Assembly (NCBI RefSeq): GCF_003268815.1
Contig: NZ_QLSV01000012.1
Location: 1 to 64,000, forward strand
Reading direction: 5' to 3'
From: Flavobacterium lacus
GTDB lineage: Bacteria > Bacteroidota > Bacteroidia > Flavobacteriales > Flavobacteriaceae
Length of the DNA: 64,000 nt
Notes under the pieces: generated by a model
The model's database searches: none
The model's input: the letters and a program-made list of their open reading frames with translations, nothing else
What the model was told of the DNA's origin: nothing
Translations under genes and position numbers: made by a program
Shown: in pieces, positions 1-10,100 of the stretch
Layout: each line of letters begins with the position of its first letter
Position numbering within the stretch: position 1 is the first letter of the stretch

Positions 1-10
1 CACTATAATT

Positions 11-91
11 GTAAACCAATTACAGGATTAAAAATGAACCGTAAACCAATACTAGGATTTAATTAAAAACTGTAAACTTTTTTTAGGACGA
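11..91. repeat. Degenerate ~30-bp tandem repeat, three units
   Basis: Three imperfect units begin at 11, 41 and 72. Each starts with gtaaac and carries an aggat or aggac core about 14-16 nt further on. The first two share gtaaaccaat exactly. There is no gene here. The array lies downstream of the large minus-strand gene ending at 262 and runs off the left edge, so its full extent is unknown. Confidence 0.5.
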
Positions 92-104
92 TACAAAATT
101 CACA

Positions 105-231
105 ACTGAAATACCATCTGATTTTGCTCCCTTGAGGGCCGGGGCAATCAAAATCACGAGAAGCAATGAAATCCCCTACTGAAATACAATCTGATTTTGC
201 TCCAACCTAGGTAGGTCGAGGCAACAAAATC
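105..231. repeat. Two-copy stem-loop repeat
   Basis: A 26-bp sequence at 105-130 recurs at 178-203 with one mismatch. Each copy runs into an inverted repeat: gattttg at 120-126 pairs with caaaatc at 149-155, and gattttg at 193-199 pairs with caaaatc at 225-231. The first loop holds a nested ccct/aggg hairpin and the second a cctagg palindrome. It lies just past the 3' end of the gene ending at 262 and could act as its transcript end, but neither hairpin has a clean T-run. Confidence 0.6.
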
Positions 232-261
232 AAGACAAAAAACAAAATTTAATAAAATAAG

Positions 262-3200
262 TTAAAATACTACTTTTTTAGTAACACTATTTCCGTTTAC
301 ATCCACAATTTGCACCAACACAATTTGATTCGCAAGGTTAAGGTCTTCAAACGTAGTCGTATGAGCATTAATCTTCTCGTTGGCAGCAATGAATCGACCA
401 CGAACATCAAACAAAGTTACTTTGTCTAATACCGTGTTCGAGGAAGCTAAAACCGTAATCGCTTGGTCCTTTTTCACGACAATAACATCTTGCAAATCGA
501 AAGGATTGACACCCAATGTTTCGTTGGTAAAACGAAGAACAAAACGATCATCAAACGTTCCTTGTTCGGTCAAGAAAACATACGGTTCGGTTTTTAAATC
601 ATGAATAGTGTTTAACAATTTATCTTCCAAGTACACATTTTGCTCATCAAACAAACCATCAAACGTAGCGAGTTGAACTGTGTACATCCCCTGCGAAGAA
701 GACTTGTAGCCTAACGGATGTAAATCCGTTACTTCAAAAGGCAAGGCTCGTCCTTGGATGGTTAACTTTTTATCGTTTAACACGGAATAGAAACTCACCG
801 GGTTTCCGGCCTCGGTTACTTCGCCGTCGTATTTAAAATCATAATCATTAGTTGCTCCGGCTACATAACCCAACAATAATTGCTTAAAGCCGCCTTCATG
901 GTTTGAAAGCTCCAGCCAAAGCCGATTTTTATTGGCTGTAGTTTGTGTCAGTGGCACACCACTCATTCTGAAAAACTGCATATTATTACCTAACAATCGC
1001 ATGGAATTTCTAAAGATGGCGGTTCCGGTTCCGGCACATTTCATAAAAAACCCTTGTCCGGCCGCAATGGTTCCATCGGGAATGGTGTTGTTGATGCCCG
1101 AGTTGGTGGCCGACTGCGTGCCAACTCCACCGGTATAATTATACACCGCATAATCATTGGAGGTATATTGAAAATTAGTGATGGGTGTGTTGTGTGTCCA
1201 GAAATAAATCGTTCCACCTACCGCTCCGGCATTGGAAGGATCATCCATAAAATCATCGGCACTAATCGCACTAGGATACGGATTTCCGAGTAGGTTTCTA
1301 TCGTTCAAGCCATTGACTACTATAGGAACCGTAATATCACCATTGTGTGGAACACCCACAAACTGGCCATTATAGATGGTTGGCGTTACCGCGTTAAAAG
1401 GGATTGATCCCGGTGCACGGATAATGTAACCGATTCCGGCTACAAAACTAGACGCTACGGAAACGTTTGACCAATTGTAAATAGCGGTATTCCATAAATA
1501 AAAACGTGCGGCATTCGTATTAGGTGAAAATGAACCAAACGTTTGATTCGCTACCGGCGAAGACCAATACGTATAATCATAGGTGACCATTGGCGTTGAA
1601 TTTCTACGGTAGGTAATTGGTCCTGTATTAACGACATCGTTAATTTGAACTAAACTGGCGTTATTTTCAAAAATAAAATTAGTGGTAGCCGGTGGACCGG
1701 TTACGTTGATTTGATTATTCACTATAAAATTATGGTTGGCCAGCACAGTCACTGTTCCGGATTGAACTTCAATAGAACACGCTTGTAGATCACCCGAAGA
1801 AGTGTAATTTCCGGCAAACACGACGCGTTTGGTGTTGTCCGGCAAACCATTACTCCAAGCCGTACCATTCCAAATTGTAGTAGGAAACGCTACACTTTCA
1901 ACCACCGAATAAGCCAATGGACAAACGCCACTTTGAATCACGGCTCTAAAGTATTTGGCGGAAGTGATAACACCCATTTGGGCCGGTGTAAGGGTATCAG
2001 TCGTGTTAGCAATAGTAGCGACGTTAACCGTAAAAGCGGCATCATCCGCCGACTCCCATCGCACAATCGTGCCGGAATAACCGGATAAGGTGATAGCCGT
2101 TGGAGAGGTATCGGAACACAACACCTGACTGCCGGAGAGCGTTCCGCCCAATGGTGTGGGGTCTACGGTAATGAGTATATCTTCGGTTGTACTACAGCCA
2201 TTTGTGCCTAAAGCAGTGGCGGTATACGTTCGGGTTGATGTGGGTTGTGCATAAACAATGCCAACAGGTGTTCCGGCAACATAAGGTACCGTAGCTGCTG
2301 CATCGGTAAATAACTCGGTATCCGGTGACCATAACACTTCGAGTGAGAGGGCTGCGGATACTTCAAAATTATCGACACCCCACGCCCAACCCCAATTGGA
2401 TTGGAAGTTAAAGCGAATTTGAACGTTGGGATTCCCAATGTAGGCATCTAAGTTGATGGTGTGTTGTACCCAGTTACTACCCGCTCGTTGAGAAGACAAA
2501 AAGGTTTGCAAAACAGTCCAATTCGTTCCATCAGTAGACACTAATACTTGAGCCACATCACCGGAAACGTAACGCAACCAATGCCAAAAGGAAACGGATG
2601 CCGAAACATAAACACTTAAGTCAATAGGTGGCGAAGTTAGGGTAGTTCTGGTAACGGTAGTCTCCCCCTGCGAATCGGAGTTGGCCAAGAAAAAAGTTGT
2701 GGCATCGTTGCTGGAAAACGTATTGGTCCAGTTGGGACTTCCGTAATTATACGGACTTGTACGTAAGGTCCATTGCGAAGCAATGAAATCCCCTCCTACG
2801 GAAGTATTTGCGGCAACCCAACCCGGTGCTGAGCTATTAAAATCTTCCGAATAAACCACTGTTGAGGTCGTTGACCCTACAGATGCAGATAAAGGTTGAA
2901 TGCTATTTTCACAAATCGTAGCCGCAACCGGAACGATAGCAATCGCTGGCGGTAACGGATTGACAGTTACCGTAAGGGTAGCTACACTAGTACAGAAAGC
3001 ACCTGATGTTTGAGCAGCCGTTAACGTGTAAGTCGTGGTGGTGGTTGGATTGAACTCAAAACCGGCCCCCACAGAACCTGAAACCCCTACATTGGGCGAC
3101 CATGTATACGTGTTGTACGAACCGGCACCGGTTACAGTTACGGTGGGTGTTGTTTCTCCATTACAGATTACTTCGGCACTACTACTTAACGAAAAAGCAG

Positions 3201-6159
3201 GTGGTAAGGCAACCATAGCATTGACAGCAATTCGTGGTGAGACACATTCTGTTGTAAATTTCCAATTATAGAAAAAATAATAAAAAGTATTGTCAATCGG
3301 GTTACCCGTAATTTGAGCTACGCTGGATACGTAAGGATACAAAGCTCCTGATGAATTGCTGCGTAAGCCGGAAGTTGGCATAGAACCAATAAAGAGATTA
3401 TAGGTGCCAACTGGCAGCGGATAATTTAGTGCGATGGTTTGAGGTGTATTTCCGCCGGTTACCGTGGTGGTAAAGGGAAACGTAGCAATGGTTACGTTGA
3501 AAGAATTACGCAATACAATTTCACCGGATTGTCCGGAAGCGAGAGGAAATAGATCAACGGCTTGGAGGATGGTACTGTTTAAAACATCAAAACTCATACT
3601 GGTGGGGAACGTTGTTATTTCAGTAGTTCCACCCAATGTTGCTGGTGATGTTGGCCCTGCTTTGGCGGTTGCTCCAAATGCTTTGGCCTGAACATAATAG
3701 ACTGTTGAAGTACTCAACGTAGGCGTGATAAAATTATTTCCTGTAAAAATACTTAATCCGTCAGTGGGCACATCATACCATTCGATAAAGGAGCCTGAAT
3801 TAGGTGTGGCCGATAAATTTAAAGTGCCTACACCACAACGAGAACCCCCGGAAGAGGCTGTCACCAGAGGCGTATTACATTCTGTTGTGAATGTTTGCAC
3901 TTCACTCCAAATACTTCGATCTACTCCTCCACAAAAACCTCTTACCCATAGGTAATAAAAGGAAGAGGCGGTTAGTCCCGTAATTGTGGCTGTAGTGACC
4001 CCTGCACCCACTGAACCGGAGGGAACGGTAGCTGCTGTTGGTGGTGTTGGAGACGCTGAATAATAATATTGATAACCATTTGATGGCGGTGGAACAGAGG
4101 CCGTCCATGAAATAGAAGCCGAATTATTGGTTACGGAAACAACTTGTATATCGGTCGGTTCAAAACAAGTGGGGGAAATCGTCACACTTATGTCGTCTAT
4201 CGCAATAAAACTTTGGGCGGCAAAACTGAATCCGTGAAACCCAATGTAATAAATACCGGTGCTTACAGGCGTAAAATCAACAGATGCGACTTGAAATGAA
4301 GTGTTGTTGATATTGAGTAAATCCAACAAGGTAACATTCATGCCCGCAACATCTTGAGAATTACCCAAACGAACCCGTAAATTTTCAAAAAATGTGCCTG
4401 CTGCATTGGTATTGTATCTAAAAAATAACCGATACGAAGTGCCTCCGGTTAAGTTCAACCCTGGCATAAAAAACCAATCGTTCATATCAGCAGTTGGATT
4501 TTGGGCAATGAACATCGCTCGGGGGGAAGAAGCAAAACTAACACCTTGCACACCCCACTGAATAACATCGGCATTATCGTTCACACGGGTAAAGCAGGGA
4601 GCTAACCCACCAAGCGGTGCGGTATCGAAATTTTGTGTATACGGAATGTTATAATAGCCACAAGGCAACAAACCCACATTGATTACATTGCTATTAATCG
4701 CACAGGGCCCCGGACCTATGGCACGCACACGGTACCAATAATTGGTTGCGGTTGGCAAATCGGAAACCGTCAAACTGTTTACTAAACCTACCGAAAGGTT
4801 ATTGTAAGCGGGTAGAATGTTCGTAAAAGTAGCGTTGGTGGAAATATCGATTCGGTAATCAGTGGCAATCGGCACATCATTCCAATTAAGCGTAAAACCA
4901 TTTCCGTTGATTGATGTGGCAGCGGTGGCAGCGGCTGTAGGCGTACAAGTAGTTGCCGAAGCCGTTAAAATGTTGGTTAATCGATAAAACGGAGCTCCGA
5001 TACAAGTATCATTATATGGAATGACCCAATAATAATAGGTAGTTCCCGGAGTTAATCCAGCTTGATTAAAAGTAGTGACCGCAGCAGGAGCTGCACTAAC
5101 AACGGTGTAGGTTGTAGCAATCGTGTTTCCTGCTATCCAATAGCCTCCGTTAATAACCTCAGCGGCGGTAGGTGGTGTATTGACCAAACTTCTCAAAACC
5201 AAATAATGGGTTGAAGACGGTGTAGCAGGTGTAAAACTATTCCCAACAAAGGAATTGAGGGTGGTATTCGTTCCACCGATTACTAATCCTGTAGCAGAAG
5301 CGGAGGGAGTAGTACAATTTGCGGTTGGGGGTGACCAAGTATATGTTAACCCTAAATCCGGATAAGCCAGAGAGGGTGGTGCCGGAAAAGGGAGCGTGTT
5401 GCCAATGGTTCGTACATTGCTGTTTGCAGCTGTGCCTGGTGTAGTTGTTCCAAACCAAGGTGTATTGGTTGTTTTTGCTCTATTCAATACATTTCCAACA
5501 TTTCCATTAGCCGGAAAAGTAACATTTGGCCCACGAAGACCAACTTGAACCGGACGGGAAGTTGTGCCAATAGGCACACAGTTTCCGTAGGATACTTGGA
5601 TTTGGTTGGAGGTTTCAAATAATTTAATTTGAAAATTAAACACACCGGGGTCGATCGCTCGTTCTGCATCTTGCCACTGTATAACTAAAATACGATTAGG
5701 AGTTGAACCCTGTATTTCATATCGAATAGGAGAAATACCGGTATTATCGATTAAGTTGATACCTAACGCACTAATGACTCCCAAGTGAGCCGTGTTGGTA
5801 CTGATCGGTGTATAAGTTGCGGGAGCGGGTTGTACCGCACCGAAAGTAATATAGCCATTCGGACTAACGAAACATTCCGTATGAGTTACCCCATCATAAA
5901 CAAAATCAAACCCAAAATTAATCAAGGAAGCAGCTCCGGCAGTGTGATCATTCCATCCTGCAGGATAAACTACTGTGGCTGTGGCTGAAATTGGGGTGTA
6001 CCCTGAAATATCTTCTGAAAAAGAGTAGGTACTCACTTGTGCACGTGCTGAAGAGCTTATCAAAAACAAGAGCAATGTGATGAACAACACAGTTGCGTTT
6101 TTAGCCTGTGTATGCAAAGGAAAGCGTCCGCTAACAGTAAAAAGTTTGTTGCACTTCAT
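262..6159 (-). CDS. Giant secreted multidomain protein with T9SS sorting domain
   Basis: About 1965 residues. A longer start is possible upstream (TTG at 6195), but the ATG at 6159 begins a normal signal peptide (hydrophobic core near residues 23-36, ending SSSARAQ near 41). In order: an N-terminal beta domain (to ~280), fibronectin III-like modules (~300-500), a choice-of-anchor J/cleaved-adhesin domain (~503-665, with paired DW and IDDI motifs), another fibronectin III (~665-756), Ig/PKD-like repeats, a MAM-like domain (~1100-1266), then a module from ~1430 to the end shared with the three neighbouring giants (hallmark YWSSPV near 1530, GNPYPS later). The last ~80 residues (LFDVRGR ... SVTKKVVF) are a typical type A T9SS sorting signal, so the protein is probably exported and surface-attached or released. 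Substrate or ligand is unknown. Confidence 0.88.
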   Translation of the reverse strand: MKCNKLFTVSGRFPLHTQAKNATVLFITLLLFLISSSARAQVSTYSFSEDISGYTPISATATVVYPAGWNDHTAGAASLINFGFDFVYDGVTHTECFVSPNGYITFGAVQPAPATYTPISTNTAHLGVISALGINLIDNTGISPIRYEIQGSTPNRILVIQWQDAERAIDPGVFNFQIKLFETSNQIQVSYGNCVPIGTTSRPVQVGLRGPNVTFPANGNVGNVLNRAKTTNTPWFGTTTPGTAANSNVRTIGNTLPFPAPPSLAYPDLGLTYTWSPPTANCTTPSASATGLVIGGTNTTLNSFVGNSFTPATPSSTHYLVLRSLVNTPPTAAEVINGGYWIAGNTIATTYTVVSAAPAAVTTFNQAGLTPGTTYYYWVIPYNDTCIGAPFYRLTNILTASATTCTPTAAATAATSINGNGFTLNWNDVPIATDYRIDISTNATFTNILPAYNNLSVGLVNSLTVSDLPTATNYWYRVRAIGPGPCAINSNVINVGLLPCGYYNIPYTQNFDTAPLGGLAPCFTRVNDNADVIQWGVQGVSFASSPRAMFIAQNPTADMNDWFFMPGLNLTGGTSYRLFFRYNTNAAGTFFENLRVRLGNSQDVAGMNVTLLDLLNINNTSFQVASVDFTPVSTGIYYIGFHGFSFAAQSFIAIDDISVTISPTCFEPTDIQVVSVTNNSASISWTASVPPPSNGYQYYYSASPTPPTAATVPSGSVGAGVTTATITGLTASSFYYLWVRGFCGGVDRSIWSEVQTFTTECNTPLVTASSGGSRCGVGTLNLSATPNSGSFIEWYDVPTDGLSIFTGNNFITPTLSTSTVYYVQAKAFGATAKAGPTSPATLGGTTEITTFPTSMSFDVLNSTILQAVDLFPLASGQSGEIVLRNSFNVTIATFPFTTTVTGGNTPQTIALNYPLPVGTYNLFIGSMPTSGLRSNSSGALYPYVSSVAQITGNPIDNTFYYFFYNWKFTTECVSPRIAVNAMVALPPAFSLSSSAEVICNGETTPTVTVTGAGSYNTYTWSPNVGVSGSVGAGFEFNPTTTTTYTLTAAQTSGAFCTSVATLTVTVNPLPPAIAIVPVAATICENSIQPLSASVGSTTSTVVYSEDFNSSAPGWVAANTSVGGDFIASQWTLRTSPYNYGSPNWTNTFSSNDATTFFLANSDSQGETTVTRTTLTSPPIDLSVYVSASVSFWHWLRYVSGDVAQVLVSTDGTNWTVLQTFLSSQRAGSNWVQHTINLDAYIGNPNVQIRFNFQSNWGWAWGVDNFEVSAALSLEVLWSPDTELFTDAAATVPYVAGTPVGIVYAQPTSTRTYTATALGTNGCSTTEDILITVDPTPLGGTLSGSQVLCSDTSPTAITLSGYSGTIVRWESADDAAFTVNVATIANTTDTLTPAQMGVITSAKYFRAVIQSGVCPLAYSVVESVAFPTTIWNGTAWSNGLPDNTKRVVFAGNYTSSGDLQACSIEVQSGTVTVLANHNFIVNNQINVTGPPATTNFIFENNASLVQINDVVNTGPITYRRNSTPMVTYDYTYWSSPVANQTFGSFSPNTNAARFYLWNTAIYNWSNVSVASSFVAGIGYIIRAPGSIPFNAVTPTIYNGQFVGVPHNGDITVPIVVNGLNDRNLLGNPYPSAISADDFMDDPSNAGAVGGTIYFWTHNTPITNFQYTSNDYAVYNYTGGVGTQSATNSGINNTIPDGTIAAGQGFFMKCAGTGTAIFRNSMRLLGNNMQFFRMSGVPLTQTTANKNRLWLELSNHEGGFKQLLLGYVAGATNDYDFKYDGEVTEAGNPVSFYSVLNDKKLTIQGRALPFEVTDLHPLGYKSSSQGMYTVQLATFDGLFDEQNVYLEDKLLNTIHDLKTEPYVFLTEQGTFDDRFVLRFTNETLGVNPFDLQDVIVVKKDQAITVLASSNTVLDKVTLFDVRGRFIAANEKINAHTTTFEDLNLANQIVLVQIVDVNGNSVTKKVVF

Positions 6160-6333
6160 ATTTATTTCATTAATCCTTAAGAGGTAGTATATCAATTTTT
6201 TTGTGGTATATATTTTTTGGAAATGGCTAAAAACCTAAAAATCAGTTTTATCCATTATAAAATTACATCTTTTGATTGCACATACTATTTTTTTAATTTT
6301 AAAAAATTAACATTTCGTTAAAAACCAAAAAAC

Positions 6334-6351
6334 ATCGACGAAATGCACATT
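6334..6351. repeat. Left arm of 18-bp inverted repeat
   Basis: The 18 bases atcgacgaaatgcacatt are the exact reverse complement of 6985-7002. The two arms flank the small secreted-protein gene 6501-6854. This arm also lies about 175 nt upstream of the giant gene starting at 6159. The rest of the 6160-6500 gap is AT-rich and otherwise holds only the terminator at 6431-6452. Confidence 0.75.
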
Positions 6352-6430
6352 GCGTGAAGTACTTATCTTATAATTCTTATAAATGGATTTAGAGGAATAA
6401 TTCCTGTTTTTTTAACGCTTAGAAATCAAA

Positions 6431-6452
6431 AACCCCTCTAAAAAGAAGGGTT
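6431..6452 (-). terminator. Rho-independent terminator of the small secreted gene
   Basis: Nine-base stem with one mismatch (6431-6439 with 6444-6452), loop aaaa. Read on the minus strand, the stem is followed by TTTTGATTT. It lies about 50 nt past the stop of the gene 6501-6854. Confidence 0.7.
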
Positions 6453-6500
6453 ATGAAGGGTTTTAACTAACTGATTGTTTAGTTTCTTTTTGACGTAAAA

Positions 6501-6854
6501 CTAAACCGTTGCGTTTACATAACTGTCCGCTTTTTTCATAATCGAACGAATCAAGATGGTCTTGGTAGACATTCCAGATTTTAAGTATTGTTCTTTTTTG
6601 GATACTAAGGCAGAACGGTTAAGGGTAGTTGATTCTTCTTTTGCAGCAGAAACTTTCGTTTCTTGTTTTGCTCCGGAAAACCAATTGGCTATTTCAATTG
6701 AACTCGTTTCAACAGTGTTTTCTTGAATCATCGCTTGGGCTTGTTCTTCTGAAACTAGTTCAGTTGTAACTGTAGTTTGAGCAGCAACTTCAGTAATAGC
6801 AGAAAAAAGAACTAAGAGTAAAGTGATTAAGAATTTAGTGTTGATTGCTTTCAT
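6501..6854 (-). CDS. Small secreted protein of unknown function
   Basis: 117 residues. A signal peptide is clear (MKAINTK, hydrophobic core, AAQ near 24-26). The mature ~90 residues are rich in Glu, Ser, Thr and Ala with no Cys. The C-terminal third is more basic (STKTILIRSIMKKADSYV). No family is recognised, no catalytic motif is visible, and it has no T9SS sorting domain. It has its own terminator, sits between two giant T9SS cargo genes, and is flanked by an 18-bp inverted repeat, with a cluster of TCGATA words upstream. Its role is unknown; an accessory to the neighbouring secreted proteins is only a guess from position. Confidence 0.7.
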   Translation of the reverse strand: MKAINTKFLITLLLVLFSAITEVAAQTTVTTELVSEEQAQAMIQENTVETSSIEIANWFSGAKQETKVSAAKEESTTLNRSALVSKKEQYLKSGMSTKTILIRSIMKKADSYVNATV

Positions 6855-6927
6855 AGGTAGTTTAAAATCGTTTTGTTTTTATTGCTGATGTAAAAGTAGC
6901 TTGGTTGTCTGCTTCTACCCTATTTTT

Positions 6928-7003
6928 TCGATAACGTGTCGATAAACTCGATAAAAAGACAGCGGACTGAACATGGATGGTCAAAATGTGCATTTCGTCG
7001 ATA
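6928..7003. promoter_or_regulatory. Cluster of TCGATA motifs upstream of small secreted gene
   Basis: TCGATA occurs at 6928-6933, 6939-6944 and 6948-6953, spaced 11 and 9 nt, and again at 6998-7003 overlapping the right inverted-repeat arm. The cluster lies 75-150 nt upstream of the start at 6854. Close to one-turn spacing suggests a protein-binding array, but this is inference. Confidence 0.35.
6985..7002. repeat. Right arm of 18-bp inverted repeat
   Basis: The 18 bases aatgtgcatttcgtcgat are the exact reverse complement of 6334-6351. The arm lies about 130 nt upstream of the gene starting at 6854 on the minus strand. Confidence 0.75.
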
Positions 7004-7080
7004 ATTGCTTTATTGACAGTGCTTTCCATAGAACGTTAAAACGTGTAGTTCATCTGATTAGAAGAAAGTAGACATAAAAA

Positions 7081-7102
7081 AACCCTCGATTGCTCGAAGG
7101 TT
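7081..7102 (-). terminator. Terminator of the second T9SS giant
   Basis: aaccctcga and tcgaaggtt form a 9-bp stem (one G-U in RNA) around ttgc. On the minus strand it is followed by a T-run (complement of the As at 7076-7080). It sits 24 nt past the stop at 7126. Confidence 0.85.
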
Positions 7103-7125
7103 TTAAGTCTATCTTTTAGATTATG

Positions 7126-10100
7126 CTAGTGAACCACTTTTTTAGAACTTGTTTGTCCGTCGATTGAAGTAATCTGAACAATCAATACTTGATTAGCTAC
7201 TCGCTCTAGGGGTAGAGAAATACTTGTTGCAGCAACATCACTTTGTTCCGCTACTAAACGCCCACGCATGTCGAATACTTTCACATTGTTCATTGGGATT
7301 GATCCGGAATTGATTTCAATGGTTTTATTTTTAGAATAGACAACAACTGTATTTTCAAGTAGTGGACTAGAAACAGACAAGGTACTTTCGTACACAATTT
7401 CAAAACGATTGGAAAATGTTCCTGCATCCGAAACAAAACTGTAAGCAGCATTTCGTAAATCATGTGCTACGTTAAGTAAATTATCTTTTAAGAAAATGTG
7501 TTGCTCGTCATTTAAGAATAATCCATCCACCGTATTAATGGCAATTTCAAAACTTCCCGAATTGTTTGTTTTAAATTGTAAGGGCACCACATCAGTAGAA
7601 ACAAAACCTGCCCGATGTTGAACCGCAAGTGCCGTATCTGCAACAACAGAATTTAACGATAACGAGCTGTCATTGATATATTCTCCATCCAATTGATTAT
7701 CAATACCATTTGTAGCATCTTCTCTGTATCCCACTACCAAAGCACCAACAACGGTAGAATTATTTTTTAAATGTAACCAGATTCTGGAGGCGTTACTGTT
7801 TTCTTCACTTCTGTAAAAAACACCGCTATTCACTTCTCTTTGTAGGTTATTGAAGGCTAAATTTCCGGCACTGTTTGCTTTTACAATAAAACCTTGTCCG
7901 GGTTGAATATTGTCGTAAGGATGTGGACCGTCACTAAAAGCACCGCCACTATAGGTAACATAAGCACTTCCTGCGGCGTTATTCGTTTTTCTCCAAAAGT
8001 ACAAATCGCCATCAATCAAACTACTGTTGTCATCTAAAAATGTCTCAATACTAATGGGAGAAGGATAAGGATTTCCCACCGCATTGTAACCGCTACCGGC
8101 ATTGGATAACGTAAATGCTAAATCACCGCTATTGGGTTTTCCAACAAAACTTCCTTGCCATGCCGTTGGAGAAGTTGGATGGTTATCCGGCATTCTGATT
8201 AAATAGCCTTGACCTGTAGTGAAATCATTTGATCCCGGTGCAATTACTGCATAAGTATTAGCTGATGTAGTATACGTATAAAAACGATTGGCAACAGTGA
8301 GTGGTGAAAAGCTCAGTAAATTTTGACTCTCCACCGGCGATGACCACAAGGTATAATCCAAACGCATTAAACTTTGTGATTGTCTTTCAACCGTAATATC
8401 GCCACTGTTCGGATTACTGGAACCTTCTTGCATTAAATAAGCATCATTTTCCAACGTAAACGAACTTCCGGTATCTACCGTTAAACCTCCGCTTAATGAC
8501 ACCACATCGCCTGATGAAATAATAACATCTGCATTGCTATCAACGGTCAGAGAACAAGCTACTAAATCTCCGGATGAAGTATAATCAAATGAAATTATCG
8601 CAGAAGTGGTGACATCTGGTGCTCCGTTATTCCAACTTCCGCCTGAAGCAACTGTCCATGTGGTGGATTTACCATATTCTAAATCTTGCGTCGCTGTGTT
8701 AGAACAGTTTCCATTAGTTAAGGTCCATGTTAAAGTATAAATACCATTTCCGCCGGCAGGCGTAAAAGTAGCCGTTGGACTATTCACATCAGAAAATTGT
8801 GCCAACAACGTACTCGGTCCGGCCACCGACCAAGCTCCAGAACCATAAGTGGGTGTATTACCACTTAATACGACAGCTTGAGTAGAACAGAAACTTTGAT
8901 TACTTCCAACGGAAGCCGTTTGCGTACAAGTACTACCCAAGGTAAATTGATTATTTCCTGTCAAAGTAGTAAAAGCAGTTGTATTGGTATAGTTTGGTGC
9001 CGTAACAGCATGACTGCTTGTTGTTCCTGATTCTCTTTTGAGCATAACTATTGTTCCTGTTATAGCATCACCGGCTCCGTCTAAGGTTACTTGATACCCA
9101 ATTGAAGAACCTCCGGTCTGGCTAATCTCCCAATACCTGCTGTTATTCAAGTTAATTGATGAAGGTAAAGTGCCCGGTAAAGCAGCTTCAAATTGTTCCA
9201 TAGAAACTGTACTTGTTCCGGTTAAAGCAGTATATTCATAAACAACAGGTTTATACACACCATCTTTCCCTATCGGAAAAGTAAAGCTAGTGGCAGCATT
9301 AAATACTTTATGTAAACGTCCATTTATATATCGCGAAGCATTTGCTCCTGTAATTGAACCTGTCAAATGAATGGTAATGGCAAAACTTCCAGTCGTGGCA
9401 ACTCCATCTAAAAATTCTAAAGTAGAAGTTGTAAAATCTTGATCTAAGGTAACACCCGAAGAACGGTTAATGGTCATTGTTCCGGTTATAGTGTTGGCAG
9501 TCGACAAAGTAAACACACCCGTAGCTGCTCCTCTAAATTCATAGCTAGCTCCTGAATTATAGGTGGGATTAACAGTTGCTGTAGTGACACTACCTTGCAC
9601 TCCGGTTGCATTAGCGGTAATCATTTTTGCACCTGCATTCAAGTTAAATTCACCATTGGTTTCAACCAAACCGCCACCTGTCACAACGTGAGTGCCACAA
9701 TTAATTGTACCACCATTATTCACTGTAAGTATGCTTCTCCAGGGGGCATTGTTATTTCTATTTAAAAAAACATCACTGCCTAAAACTAAAGTGCTGGCAG
9801 TATTAACTGTAAAATTGGTATAAGTAACGTTGGAAGGTGTGGAAAAGTTGAGCGTTTGAGGAGTACTACCCGTTAAAACAAATGTACCGTTCACCACCGC
9901 GGTAGTTAAAGTAGAAGTGGTCATCGTGGCTGAACCGGATACAGTAATAGCTCCACCTACATTAATGGTGGTCGTAGCCGTACCACTCGCCCAATCAATT
10001 ACGCCACCTGAATTAGAAAAATTACCGCCCACGGTTAGCGTGCGTGCCGTTGCAGAATTATTCAAATTAAGTGTTTGTCCATTTGTGGATAAAATCGTGA

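Noticed and set aside
1..240. CRISPR array
   Set aside because: The ~30-bp units are degenerate and contiguous without unique spacers, the stem-loop unit occurs only twice, and no cas gene is in the window.
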